Below, in pieces: positions 12,765 to 21,025 of a stretch of DNA of 21,080 bases. The position numbers and the translations under genes were made by a program. The DNA lies in the NCBI GenBank assembly GCA_905198865.1, contig CAJKEB010000031.1, positions 1 through 21,080 on the forward strand, given 5' to 3'. Source of the DNA: an uncultured Eubacteriales bacterium (GTDB taxonomy: Bacteria; Bacillota; Clostridia; Monoglobales; Monoglobaceae). Under the pieces are notes generated by a model. The model made no database searches and had not been told where the DNA came from. It worked only from the letters and a program-made list of their open reading frames with translations. Position 1 is the stretch's first letter, and each line of letters opens with the position of its first letter.

Positions 12765-13382
12765 TTATATTTCAGGTTTTGAAAACTCACAGCCGCAGTA
12801 ATTCTGACGGTATAACCCATATTTTTTTGAAAGCTCAATTGATGTTTTAAAGCCTTCTTTCTTTTTGAAATCAGACGGCAGAAATTCTACACCATATTGC
12901 TTTGCAAGCTCAATACCAATTTGATTTATTGCTTTTGAGCTTTTTAAAGGGCTGATGGTGAGCGTGGTACAAAAATAATCAAAATTATTTTCTTTCGCAG
13001 TCTGCGCGGTTTTTTCAAGGCGCAGCTTATAGCATTTTAAGCATCTTTCACCGCATTCCGGACAGTTTTCAAGTCCTTTTGCTATATCATAAAACTTTTC
13101 CGGCTCGTGTTCTGTATCTATTATATTAATATCGTGAATATGAGGCATTTCGCCTATCAGGCGGATTTGCTCGCTTTTTCTCTTTTCGTATTCGTTTCTG
13201 TCGGTAATGTTTGGATTGTAATACAAAACAGTAATGTCAAAATAGTTTGTGAGATACTGTAAAACATAGCTGCTGCATGGAGCGCAGCAGCTATGAAGTA
13301 AGAGAGAAGTTTTGGTGTTTTTATTTTCTTTTAATTTATTTAATATCTTATCAAGTTCTTTTTGATAGTTTATATTGTTCAT
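12765..13382 (-). CDS. queH: Epoxyqueuosine reductase QueH
   Basis: Catalyses the last step of queuosine synthesis, reducing epoxyqueuosine to queuosine at the wobble base of GUN-anticodon tRNAs; it is the cobalamin-independent, DUF208-type alternative to QueG. The 205 residues carry LLLHSCCAPCSSYVL (C32, C33, C36), YYNPNI, a Cys-rich cluster CPECGERCLKCY (C107, C110, C114, C117) followed by RLEKTA, and the C-terminal YCGC (C196, C198). These cysteines bind the metal centre in the family. The start is ATG at 13382, with GGAG about 13 bases upstream, a rather long spacing. It has its own promoter at 13424-13452. No other queuosine gene is in the window, so precursor synthesis or salvage must lie elsewhere. 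Confidence 0.94.
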   Translation of the reverse strand: MNNINYQKELDKILNKLKENKNTKTSLLLHSCCAPCSSYVLQYLTNYFDITVLYYNPNITDRNEYEKRKSEQIRLIGEMPHIHDINIIDTEHEPEKFYDIAKGLENCPECGERCLKCYKLRLEKTAQTAKENNFDYFCTTLTISPLKSSKAINQIGIELAKQYGVEFLPSDFKKKEGFKTSIELSKKYGLYRQNYCGCEFSKPEI

Positions 13383-13423
13383 TATTTATCAGCTGCTCCG
13401 ATATAACGTATTTATTTAACTGA

Positions 13424-13452
13424 ATTATACAGTAAACAAAATAATCTGTCAA
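13424..13452 (-). promoter_or_regulatory. Consensus promoter for queH
   Basis: Minus strand: TTGACA (13452-13447), 17 bases, TATAAT (13429-13424): a perfect match. It begins 8 bases beyond the stop codon of the 84-codon gene. Confidence 0.9.
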
Positions 13453-13460
13453 TAGCGCAA

Positions 13461-13715
13461 TCAATATTCACTGATTCGGTTGTACATTTCGTTAGCAGTA
13501 TAAGGAGACAGCTCGTTATTATCAACCAATGTCTGTAGTCTTAATGCGTAATTTGCCTTAATCAGTTCTTTATATTCATCATATTTGCCATATTGAGCAG
13601 CAACTGCACAAGGCGGCAGACCGGTAAAGAGAAGATCTTCAATTTCACTTTCTTCGGCGCCGGTAAGCATTGATAACAAAAGTGTAACATTTCCACTGTC
13701 AATATTGCATAACAT
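13461..13715 (-). CDS. Small acidic protein of unknown function (84 residues)
   Basis: I do not recognise it. The product is soluble, acidic and mostly helical by eye: MLCNIDSGNVTLLLSMLTGA, then EESEIEDLLFTGLPPCAVAAQ, then a run rich in Tyr, Lys and Asn ending MYNRISEY. It has two cysteines (residues 3 and ~36), no membrane span and no signal peptide. The gene is very likely real: a strong AAAGGAGTG lies 10 bases before the ATG. It lies upstream of queH in the same direction, but queH has its own perfect promoter, so a shared function is not implied. No clear promoter of its own was found; a TTGATA/AATAAT pair upstream would place the transcript start within the ribosome binding site. Confidence 0.75.
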   Translation of the reverse strand: MLCNIDSGNVTLLLSMLTGAEESEIEDLLFTGLPPCAVAAQYGKYDEYKELIKANYALRLQTLVDNNELSPYTANEMYNRISEY

Positions 13716-13886
13716 TATTTTATCACTCCTTTCATAGATTATTTAATAATTTAAGTAAGTTATCAAAAGTATTAATTTCTTTGACAGTATAATATTAACA
13801 TCTTATTGTTAAAAATTAATGAACGAAAGGTTAATATTAATTAAATAATTGTGAAAATTTTTTAGAAAAAAGTTTACAAAAACATC

Positions 13887-13915
13887 TTGAAATATTATTA
13901 AATTGGTGGTATAAT
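13887..13915 (+). promoter_or_regulatory. Promoter of tRNA-Arg
   Basis: TTGAAA, 17 bases, TATAAT, with the -10 ending 29 bases before the tRNA 5' end. Confidence 0.85.
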
Positions 13916-13944
13916 AATTAAGTTCGAAATAATGATATGTGTAT

Positions 13945-14021
13945 GCGCCAGTAGCTCAGCTGGATAGAGTGAACGGCTACGAACCGTTAGGTCGGGGGTT
14001 CGAATCCCTCCTGGCGCACCA
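13945..14021 (+). tRNA. tRNA-Arg (ACG)
   Basis: 77 bases with encoded CCA. Acceptor stem GCGCCAG/CTGGCGC; anticodon stem AACGG/CCGTT enclosing CTACGAA, anticodon ACG (A34 would be deaminated to inosine). A single-gene unit with its own promoter and terminator. Confidence 0.96.
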
Positions 14022-14025
14022 AATA

Positions 14026-14066
14026 AGAACCGCAATTTTGATACAAAATTGCGGTTCTGTTTTTTT
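14026..14066 (+). terminator. Strong terminator after tRNA-Arg
   Basis: A 14-bp perfect stem AGAACCGCAATTTT/AAAATTGCGGTTCT, 5-base loop, then G and seven T. Confidence 0.95.
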
Positions 14067-14117
14067 GTCCGAAAAACCTTTTATAATATAAAATGGCTGA
14101 TAAAATTCTCTGAAACG

Positions 14118-14145
14118 AAAAAAGGCAACCCGCGCGGATTGCCTT
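14118..14145 (-). terminator. Terminator of the LytTR/zinc-ribbon unit
   Basis: On the minus strand AAGGCAA pairs with TTGCCTT around a GC-rich inner loop (CC/GG with one bulged base), followed by an uninterrupted T run. It lies 36 bases past the stop codon of the zinc-ribbon frame. Confidence 0.85.
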
Positions 14146-14181
14146 GGAAGTTTTTTACAAATCAATGTTTGCAGTTGTGTA

Positions 14182-14532
14182 TTATTTCCAATGATTAAGT
14201 TTTGGTACGATCGCTTCCATATGTGACCGAACCTGTTTCGCAGGCCAATTCTCATTCGCCATATGCTCTACGCAAAAATCAATCAGCTGCTCATTGCTGG
14301 TATATTTGAACTCACCATCACTATAACACCACTTACAATATTCCCCATATAATCCAGATATTAACCGCGCGGGCGACTTCCGCTTAAGATTAACATTTTT
14401 TCTGTAATGTACAGAACAGACGGAACAGACGCCTATATGCGGTGTTTTTTGTGTCAATTCATAATAGCTGTAGTTCTCAGCAATTTTTATCCGGTAGTTT
14501 ACCAAAATATAACATAAGGGCTTTTTCAGCAT
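14182..14532 (-). CDS. Zinc-ribbon reading frame, separate gene or detached 3' part of the LytTR-PAS gene
   Basis: The frame gives up to 116 residues. The C-terminal half, EYCKWCYSDGEFKYTSNEQL followed by IDFC...ENWPAKQVRSHMEAIVPKLNHWK, resembles the C-terminal end of small 'putative zinc ribbon' proteins (Zn_ribbon_2 type). Two CxxC pairs (GVCSVC and YCKWCY) could bind zinc, but the stretch between them, rich in Lys and Arg, is unlike the usual one. The listed start (ATG 14532) lies inside the LytTR-PAS gene and has no ribosome binding site. A later TTG (before TQKTPHIG) also lacks a clear one. Removing one A from the A5 run at 14484-14488 would fuse the frame to the upstream protein, giving ...LPDKIAENYSYYELTQ.... 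So it may be a third domain of that regulator, reached by frameshift or split by mutation or sequence error. The terminator at 14118 follows. Confidence 0.55.
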   Translation of the reverse strand: MLKKPLCYILVNYRIKIAENYSYYELTQKTPHIGVCSVCSVHYRKNVNLKRKSPARLISGLYGEYCKWCYSDGEFKYTSNEQLIDFCVEHMANENWPAKQVRSHMEAIVPKLNHWK

Positions 14533-15277
14533 CGCTGCTATTTTTAGTAAATTCTATCTCAGAAATATCGAACAAAATACACCCGCAGTGACCTTTGAAG
14601 GTCGGAAAACATATAACTTTCAAATAAGTATCAATCTCGGGACTGTAGTCGATTATCTCCAGCGTTTCGCCGTAAAGCGTCGCGCGCTCGTAACTCCTCA
14701 GCCACTTAGAGTCCATGTTGCTGAACAGGCTGTGGAAAGAACTGCCTATAAGCCGTTCCAGCGGTATCTTTTCCAATTTTGCCAGTGCGGGATTGCCGTA
14801 TCTGAAAATCCAGTCCACAGCGTGGTTTTTCTCATCGAATATCATCTCAATATCCGTAAACGCGAAAGGCATATTATCAAAACCGCTGTAATACTTGAGG
14901 TATTCTTCCTCAGTTTTGGGAATATCGTCTCCGATAAAGCTGTTGATAATACGCTTCTGCTTTAAATACAGTTGGTCAATAATCTCCTTTTTCTTTCGTA
15001 TTGTGTATATAAGGGACTCGCCGTTACTGAGGTTAATATTGTCGGTGATATCGTGTATCGCCATTGCGGACACCAAGCAGCCGCGATGTACTTTTATAAA
15101 GCCATCACCGAGTTTTTCTTTAAGCTCGCTAAAAGTCATTCTTGTTTTGTATATCTTACCTCCGGAAACATGTATCTCGGCATTCCTCCCTATCATAAGA
15201 ACGTAAAGGATCGTACTGATGCTGAGTACGATTGCTTTTTTGTTTGAAATGATTTTTATGTATTTTTCTTCCTGCAA
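14477..15277 (-). CDS. LytTR-type DNA-binding regulator with C-terminal PAS domain
   Basis: A likely transcription factor without a receiver domain. Residues 1-100 form a LytTR domain: EEKYIKIISNKKAIVLSIST, then YKTRMTFSELKEKLGDGFIK and VHRGCLVSAMAI, the 'F-x-x-vHRs-lvN' region of that family. About residues 115-235 look like a PAS domain (MPFAFTDIEMIFDEKNHAVD, YGNPALAKL, ERLIGSSFHSLF, CGCILFDISE), so it may sense a small molecule or redox state rather than be phosphorylated; no ligand can be inferred. I choose TTG at 15277 as start because GAGGTG stands 6 bases before it; a GTG at 15286 is part of that ribosome binding site. It gives 266 residues. Its end overlaps the zinc-ribbon frame by 56 bases. 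It has its own promoter and lies divergent from ispG. Confidence 0.85.
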   Translation of the reverse strand: MQEEKYIKIISNKKAIVLSISTILYVLMIGRNAEIHVSGGKIYKTRMTFSELKEKLGDGFIKVHRGCLVSAMAIHDITDNINLSNGESLIYTIRKKKEIIDQLYLKQKRIINSFIGDDIPKTEEEYLKYYSGFDNMPFAFTDIEMIFDEKNHAVDWIFRYGNPALAKLEKIPLERLIGSSFHSLFSNMDSKWLRSYERATLYGETLEIIDYSPEIDTYLKVICFPTFKGHCGCILFDISEIEFTKNSSDAEKALMLYFGKLPDKNC

Positions 15278-15373
15278 ATCAAACACCTCGTTTAACTCTC
15301 CGGCAGCAGATAATCATGGTAACACTGCACAATCGCATAACAATAATTATGTGATTTATTTCGGATAATTATA

Positions 15374-15402
15374 ATAATACACTTTTTTCTTTTGTTTGTC
15401 AA
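15374..15402 (-). promoter_or_regulatory. Promoter of the LytTR-PAS gene
   Basis: Minus strand: TTGACA (15402-15397), 17 bases, TATTAT (15379-15374). It leaves a leader of about 90 bases before the start codon. In the 329-base divergent gap to ispG (15278-15606) I see this promoter, the ispG promoter and a weak GTTTAT/ATAAAC hairpin near 15450-15471. No clear LytTR-type direct repeat stands out. Confidence 0.8.
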
Positions 15403-15545
15403 TTAAGGAAAATATCAGGTCTGACCGGATATTAGCAGGAAGGGACTAAAAAGTTTATGTTTTAAAGTATAAACATTGCTTTTATACGATTTTTGTATTA
15501 TCATTTATTCTATATTTTTTTTATTAAATCTGCTAACTTTGTCAC

Positions 15546-15574
15546 TTGAATTGATTTGTCAAATATGATAGAAT
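15546..15574 (+). promoter_or_regulatory. Promoter for ispG (and possibly polC)
   Basis: TTGAAT, 17 bases, TAGAAT, 32 bases before the ispG start codon. No terminator is visible between ispG and polC. Confidence 0.7.
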
Positions 15575-15606
15575 ATTTCACATAATGTTTTATATGGAGT
15601 GATTAT

Positions 15607-16674
15607 ATGTCCCCGGAATTTAATAATAAAAAAACAAAAGTTATATCTGTCGGCGGAGTGAAGCTGGGCGGCGGAAATCCCGTAGCGATTCAGTCAATGA
15701 CAAATGTCCCGACAAGTGATTTAAGCAGAGTTATTGCGCAAATAAAGGCGCTTGAAGCGGCAGGATGTGATATAGTCAGGTTTTCTGTTCCAGATGAAGA
15801 AAGCGCTCTTGCAATAGATAAAATTAAAGAGAATACAAAAATCCCGTTGGTTGCCGATATTCACTTTGATTATAAGCTGGCTCTTATGGCTATTGAGCGC
15901 GGAATAGACAAGGTGAGGATTAATCCTGGAAACATAGGCGGTGAGGACAGAGCAAAAGCGGTTGCCGCTGCCGCAAAGAAAAAGAACATTCCGATCAGAA
16001 TAGGTGTTAACGGCGGTTCACTTGAAAATGGACTGCTTGAAAAATGCGGCGGAAACCTTGCAAAAGCTATGGTTGAGAGTGCAAAAGGACATGTTGAAAT
16101 CTTAAATAAATTCGATTTTGACGATATAGTTTTATCTATGAAGTCATCAAGCGTCAGAACAACAGTTGATGCGTACCGCCTTGCGAGTGAAGCTTTTAAT
16201 TATCCCCTGCATCTTGGTGTAACCGAAGCAGGAACGACTGAGCAGGGAATAGTGAAATCAGCTGTCGGTATAGGTTCGCTTCTTCTTGACGGAATAGGCA
16301 ATACTATACGCGTTTCATTAACTGACGATCCGTGCCGTGAGGTTTATGCGGCGAAGCAAATTCTGCGTTCGCTCGACATGGGCGGCGATTATGTTGAAGT
16401 TGTGTCATGCCCTACCTGTGCCAGAACCAAAATAGATTTAATTCCAATAGCCAATAAGATTAATGAAGAAGTGAAAAACATTGAAAAACCGCTCAAGGTT
16501 GCGGTTATGGGCTGTATTGTAAACGGCCCCGGCGAGGCGAAGGACGCTGATGTGGGAATAGCCGGCGGTGACGGCTGCGCTGTTTTGTTTAAGCATGGAG
16601 AAATAGTTAAAAAAGTTGCTGAAAGTGAAATTATAGATGCGTTGTTAAATGAAATAAATGAGATGACAAAATAG
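15607..16674 (+). CDS. ispG: 4-hydroxy-3-methylbut-2-en-1-yl diphosphate synthase (IspG/GcpE)
   Basis: The penultimate enzyme of the MEP isoprenoid pathway: it reductively opens MEcPP to HMBPP using a [4Fe-4S] cluster. The 355-residue product shows the TIM-barrel part (VAIQSMTNVPTSD, VADIHFDYKLAL, RINPGNIG, IRIGVNGGSLE). In its C-terminal domain lie the cluster ligands C268 and C271 (CPTCART), C303 (GCIVNGPGEA) and E310, which correspond closely to C270, C273, C305 and E312 in E. coli IspG. The ATG follows ATGGAGTGA. polC follows after 88 bases, a neighbourhood common in Clostridia, often with dxr and rseP upstream; here those two are absent and a LytTR regulator stands instead. Confidence 0.97.
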   Translation: MSPEFNNKKTKVISVGGVKLGGGNPVAIQSMTNVPTSDLSRVIAQIKALEAAGCDIVRFSVPDEESALAIDKIKENTKIPLVADIHFDYKLALMAIERGIDKVRINPGNIGGEDRAKAVAAAAKKKNIPIRIGVNGGSLENGLLEKCGGNLAKAMVESAKGHVEILNKFDFDDIVLSMKSSSVRTTVDAYRLASEAFNYPLHLGVTEAGTTEQGIVKSAVGIGSLLLDGIGNTIRVSLTDDPCREVYAAKQILRSLDMGGDYVEVVSCPTCARTKIDLIPIANKINEEVKNIEKPLKVAVMGCIVNGPGEAKDADVGIAGGDGCAVLFKHGEIVKKVAESEIIDALLNEINEMTK

Positions 16675-16762
16675 TATTTTTTATTATTGTCAAAAAAGTC
16701 AGCTCAACAATAAAGGGGATTAATTTCCATTTATCGGAATAACCCGGAAAGGAGAACAAAAT

Positions 16763-19700
16763 ATGGCGCCGAGCGTTCTTGATATATTTGATAAGGTAAG
16801 TGTTATGGAGACATATGCCGAGACATTAGAGAAATATAAGATATTGAAGTGTAATATTGATACAGATAAAAAATCAATAGATTTATATCTTGAGGGAAAC
16901 GGATATCTGCCGATAACTGAAACCAAGAACTTTATCAGTATGACAAAAGATAAGTATACTCTTAATAATTTTGAGATTTTCGTGAAATATCCGAATTCTG
17001 AAATTTCAGACGATTATATAAAGTATCTGATAGAGGTTTTTAAGTCGTTTCACGATTCCTCACGGGTGTTTTTATCCGAGGCAGAATGTTTTTTAAAAGA
17101 CAATTCTGTTAATATAGAAAACATTGCCGGAAATACTGCCGGTCTTGAAAGAATGGGTTTTTCACGATTTATTCAAAGTCATGTTGAATTTGGATTCGGA
17201 TTAAATATACAGGTTAATCTGATAAAAAAAGAGACTGATAAAGAAGAATATCTAAAGCGTCAGGCAGAAATAGAAGATCATCTTGCCCAAGCGGCAATGA
17301 ATGAGCCGCCGAAGAGAGAAGATAAAAATAATCCTGCGCCCAAGAAGGCGGCAAGCATGTTTGGAAAGCCGATAAACGGCGAACCTATGCCGATAATCAG
17401 CCTTAATGAAGAGATTAAGAACTGTATAGTCGAGGGAGAAATTTTTGACTGCGAAAGCCGTGATATAGTAAAGGGAAACCGCTCAAATACCGCGGTAAAC
17501 TTTTCAATAGGCGATGATGAATGGGCTACATCATGCCGAAGCTTTGGCGCAACCGATAAGATGAAAAATCTTGTGAGCATGGCTAAGGACGGCAACCGAC
17601 TCAGAGTGTCCGGATCCTATGAATATGATGATTATGCTAAAAAGTTTGTTGTAAAAGTGAACTCCGCAATACTTATGCCGGCTCCTGAGGTGCGCAAAGA
17701 TACATATCCCAAAAAACGTGTCGAGCTGCATATGCACACAAAAATGAGCGCTATGGACGGAGTTACTTCAATCGGAGATCTGGTCAAACGTGCCGCATAT
17801 TGGGGACATCCTGCTATGGCTATAACCGACCACGGCGTTGCACAGGGCTTTCCTGACGCAAGAAAGGCGGCAAAAGGCGTTAAAGACTTTAAGATGATTT
17901 ACGGCATGGAAGGCTATTTGATAGATGATATCAATTCAAAGGAGCTGAACCGTATCCGTGAAATAAAGGGCGGTACATATGTTGTGTTCGACCTTGAGAC
18001 GACAGGCCTCAGCCCTGATAATGAGCGGATAACCGAATTCGGCGCCGTTAAAATCCGTGACGGCTTGATAGTGGACAAGTTCTCACAGCTTGTTAATCCC
18101 GAAAAGGAAATAAGCGCTGAAATAACCCAGCTCACAGGTATAACAAACGAAATGGTCGAGAATATGCCGACTGTAAAAGAAGTTTTGCCGAAGTTTAAAC
18201 AATTCTGCGGCAGTGCCGTGCTTGTCGCACATAATGCAAAATTTGATACCGGCTTTATTTATGCAAATGCAAGACGTGAAGGTATGTATTTTGACAACCG
18301 TATAATGGATACACTCGCCATGTCAAAAACTCTGTTTCCTGAGGAGAGACAGCATAAGCTTGATATAATGTGCGAAAGGCTCGGCGTAAGCCTTGAAAAT
18401 CATCACAGAGCGTCAGACGATGCTGAGGCAACGGCACGCTGCTTTATAAAGATGATGGAAATGACCGACTGGAAAGAAGCGGTTGAACTTGAGAAAAATA
18501 TAAAAGTTCCGGAAAAGGACGACCCGGTTGTAAAGGAGCGTAAGTATCATATTATACTTCTGGCTCAGAATTACGAGGGCTTAAAGCACTTGTATCAGCT
18601 TATTTCAAAGTCAAATCTTGACTACTTTTACAGACGGCCGGGAATACCAAAGAGTCTGCTGCACAAGTACCGTGAGGGAATTATTGTCGGCTCCGCCTGC
18701 GAATCCGGCGAGCTGTACAGAGCGATTATTGCAAAAAAATCTGATGAAGAACTCAAAGAGATAGCAAAGTTCTATGACTATCTCGAAATCCAGCCCCTCG
18801 GAAATAACGCCTTTATGAAGCGAAACGGTCAGGTCAGCGGCGATGATGAACTGATAGAGATTAACAAGCGTATTGTTGCATTGGGCGACAGTGTCGGCAG
18901 AAAGACTGTTGCAACCTGTGACGTTCACTTCATGGATCCTAAAGATGAGATGTACCGCCGTGTTCTTATGGGTGGTCAGGGCTTTGAGGATGCAGATAAT
19001 CAGGCTCCGCTCTATCTCAGAACAACTCAGGAAATGCTTGACGAGTTCAGTTACCTCGGCGACAGAGCCGAAGAGATTGTTATTGACAATACTGTTGAAA
19101 TCGCTGATATGGTCGAGGATATTCAACCGGTTAAAGACGGCTCGTATCCACCAACTATTGAAAACTGCGAACAGGATCTTATAGATATGTGTCATAAAAA
19201 GGCGCATGAGATTTACGGTGACGAACTGCCTCAGATTGTTCAGGAGCGTATGGACAGAGAGCTTGACTGTATCGTTAAGTACGGTTATTCGGTTATGTAC
19301 ATGATAGCGCATAAGCTTGTTAAAAAGTCAAATGAGGCGGGATATCTGGTAGGCAGCCGAGGCAGTGTTGGTTCGTCGTTTGTGGCGTTCCTTTCCGGAA
19401 TTACTGAAGTAAATGCGCTGTGTCCGCACTATGTTTGCCCCGAATGTAAATACAGTGAGTTTTATGACAACGGCGAATATCCGACCGGTGTCGATATGGC
19501 GGATAAAAACTGCCCGAAGTGCGGCGCACCGCTGCATAAGGACGGCCTTACAATACCGTTTGAGACGTTCCTTGGCTTTAAAGGCGACAAGGTACCCGAT
19601 ATTGACCTCAACTTTTCGGGCGAGTATCAGGCAACTGCACATAAGTATGTCGGCGAGCTGTTCGGCGAGGGATATGTATTTAAAGCCGGAACAATAGGCA

Positions 19701-21025
19701 CTATTGCCGAAAAGACGGCTATAATGTTTGCCAGAAAGTATTATGAAGCGAAAGAAATTCAGGCGCCCGAAGCGGAGCTTAAGCGGATTTCAAAGGGTAT
19801 GGTTGACGTAAAGCGCACTACCGGTCAGCATCCGGGCGGTATTATAGTATGTCCAAAGACGATGGATATCCATGACTTTACGCCTATACAGCATCCGGCG
19901 GACAAGAAGGACAGTGATATAATAACTACTCACTTTGACTTCCACTCTATCCATGATAACTTACTTAAGCTTGATATTCTGGGACATGATGACCCGTCAA
20001 CAATCAGAATGCTTGAAGACCTGACGGGTATTGACGCGCTTAAAATTCCGCTTGATGATAAGGAAACCATGAGCCTGTTCAGCGGAACTGAAGCTCTCGG
20101 AATTAAGCCTGAGCAGATTGACAGTGAGGTTGGAACCTTCGGCGTGCCGGAGTTCGGAACAAACTTTGTCAGAGGAATGCTTGTTGAGACTAAGCCTACA
20201 ACATTTGTCGAGCTTCTGATTATTTCCGGTCTGTCGCACGGTACCGATGTTTGGCTGAATAATGCGCAGGATCTGGTCAGAAACAAGACTGCGAGCCTGT
20301 CTGAGGTTATAGGACTTCGTGATGATATTATGGTATACCTTATTCATCATGGTCTTGAACCGGGTATGGCGTTTAAGATAATGGAGTTTGTCAGAAAAGG
20401 CCGTGCCGCCAAGGAGGGTATGCCTGAGGAATTTGAAAAGGCGATGCGTGAAAATGACGTACCGGATTGGTATATAGATTCGTGTAAGAAGATTAAATAT
20501 ATGTTCCCTAAGGCACATGCTGCGGCTTATGTAATGATGGCGCTGAGAATTGCATACTTCAAGGTGCATTATCCGATTGAGTTTTATATGGCATATTTCA
20601 CTGTCAGAGCTGATTTGTTCGATGCTGCAATAATGGCAAAGGGCAAAGATACGGTCCGCGCTGAAATGAAGAAAATCAAGCTCAAGGGCAACAGCGCAAC
20701 CGCAAATGAAAAGAGCCTGCTCACCATTCTTGAAATATGCCTTGAAATGTATGAGAGAGGCTTTGAATTCGGCTCGGCGGATTTGTATAACAGTCATGCC
20801 TATAAGTTCAGCAAGAAGGACGGAAAAATAATTCCACCGCTTAACGCATTTTCAGGTGTCGGAACAAATGCGGCCGAAGCGATAGCCGAGGCAAGAAAAG
20901 ACGGCGAATTTATGTCAAAAGAGGATCTTAAAAACCGTGCCGGAATAACAAAAACGGTTATTGAGGTTTTAAGCGAAAACGGAGTTCTCGACTCATTGCC
21001 CGAAAGCTCACAAATTTCATTTTAG
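16763..21025 (+). CDS. polC: DNA polymerase III subunit alpha, PolC type
   Basis: The main replicative polymerase of low-GC Gram-positives, with built-in proofreading. The 1420 residues are full-length. In order: an N-terminal domain and linker; an OB-fold near 215-310 (IVEGEIFDCESRD...); the first part of a PHP domain with VELHMHTKMSAMDG (H323, H325) and AITDHG; an inserted DnaQ-type 3'-5' exonuclease with VFDLETTG (D410, E412), HNAKFDTGF and HRASDDAEATA; and the rest of PHP. The polymerase core follows, with GSRGSVGSSFVAFLSG, a zinc finger (C892, C895, C917, C920) and the active-site PDIDLNFSGEYQ (D946, D948). Fingers and C-terminal helices end in SLPESSQISF. The ATG follows AAAGGAG. Presence of PolC next to ispG is the best single marker for a Firmicute. 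No frame break is seen over 4.2 kb. Confidence 0.98.
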   Translation: MAPSVLDIFDKVSVMETYAETLEKYKILKCNIDTDKKSIDLYLEGNGYLPITETKNFISMTKDKYTLNNFEIFVKYPNSEISDDYIKYLIEVFKSFHDSSRVFLSEAECFLKDNSVNIENIAGNTAGLERMGFSRFIQSHVEFGFGLNIQVNLIKKETDKEEYLKRQAEIEDHLAQAAMNEPPKREDKNNPAPKKAASMFGKPINGEPMPIISLNEEIKNCIVEGEIFDCESRDIVKGNRSNTAVNFSIGDDEWATSCRSFGATDKMKNLVSMAKDGNRLRVSGSYEYDDYAKKFVVKVNSAILMPAPEVRKDTYPKKRVELHMHTKMSAMDGVTSIGDLVKRAAYWGHPAMAITDHGVAQGFPDARKAAKGVKDFKMIYGMEGYLIDDINSKELNRIREIKGGTYVVFDLETTGLSPDNERITEFGAVKIRDGLIVDKFSQLVNPEKEISAEITQLTGITNEMVENMPTVKEVLPKFKQFCGSAVLVAHNAKFDTGFIYANARREGMYFDNRIMDTLAMSKTLFPEERQHKLDIMCERLGVSLENHHRASDDAEATARCFIKMMEMTDWKEAVELEKNIKVPEKDDPVVKERKYHIILLAQNYEGLKHLYQLISKSNLDYFYRRPGIPKSLLHKYREGIIVGSACESGELYRAIIAKKSDEELKEIAKFYDYLEIQPLGNNAFMKRNGQVSGDDELIEINKRIVALGDSVGRKTVATCDVHFMDPKDEMYRRVLMGGQGFEDADNQAPLYLRTTQEMLDEFSYLGDRAEEIVIDNTVEIADMVEDIQPVKDGSYPPTIENCEQDLIDMCHKKAHEIYGDELPQIVQERMDRELDCIVKYGYSVMYMIAHKLVKKSNEAGYLVGSRGSVGSSFVAFLSGITEVNALCPHYVCPECKYSEFYDNGEYPTGVDMADKNCPKCGAPLHKDGLTIPFETFLGFKGDKVPDIDLNFSGEYQATAHKYVGELFGEGYVFKAGTIGTIAEKTAIMFARKYYEAKEIQAPEAELKRISKGMVDVKRTTGQHPGGIIVCPKTMDIHDFTPIQHPADKKDSDIITTHFDFHSIHDNLLKLDILGHDDPSTIRMLEDLTGIDALKIPLDDKETMSLFSGTEALGIKPEQIDSEVGTFGVPEFGTNFVRGMLVETKPTTFVELLIISGLSHGTDVWLNNAQDLVRNKTASLSEVIGLRDDIMVYLIHHGLEPGMAFKIMEFVRKGRAAKEGMPEEFEKAMRENDVPDWYIDSCKKIKYMFPKAHAAAYVMMALRIAYFKVHYPIEFYMAYFTVRADLFDAAIMAKGKDTVRAEMKKIKLKGNSATANEKSLLTILEICLEMYERGFEFGSADLYNSHAYKFSKKDGKIIPPLNAFSGVGTNAAEAIAEARKDGEFMSKEDLKNRAGITKTVIEVLSENGVLDSLPESSQISF

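Noticed and set aside
13977..14255. Minus-strand frame ending in CARRDSNPRPNGS
   Set aside because: It is the antisense of tRNA-Arg plus two terminators; this peptide is a well-known false product of tRNA genes.
18611..19312. Long minus-strand frame inside polC (also 19997-20797)
   Set aside because: Antisense shadows of the polC coding frame; no ribosome binding sites and no protein features.
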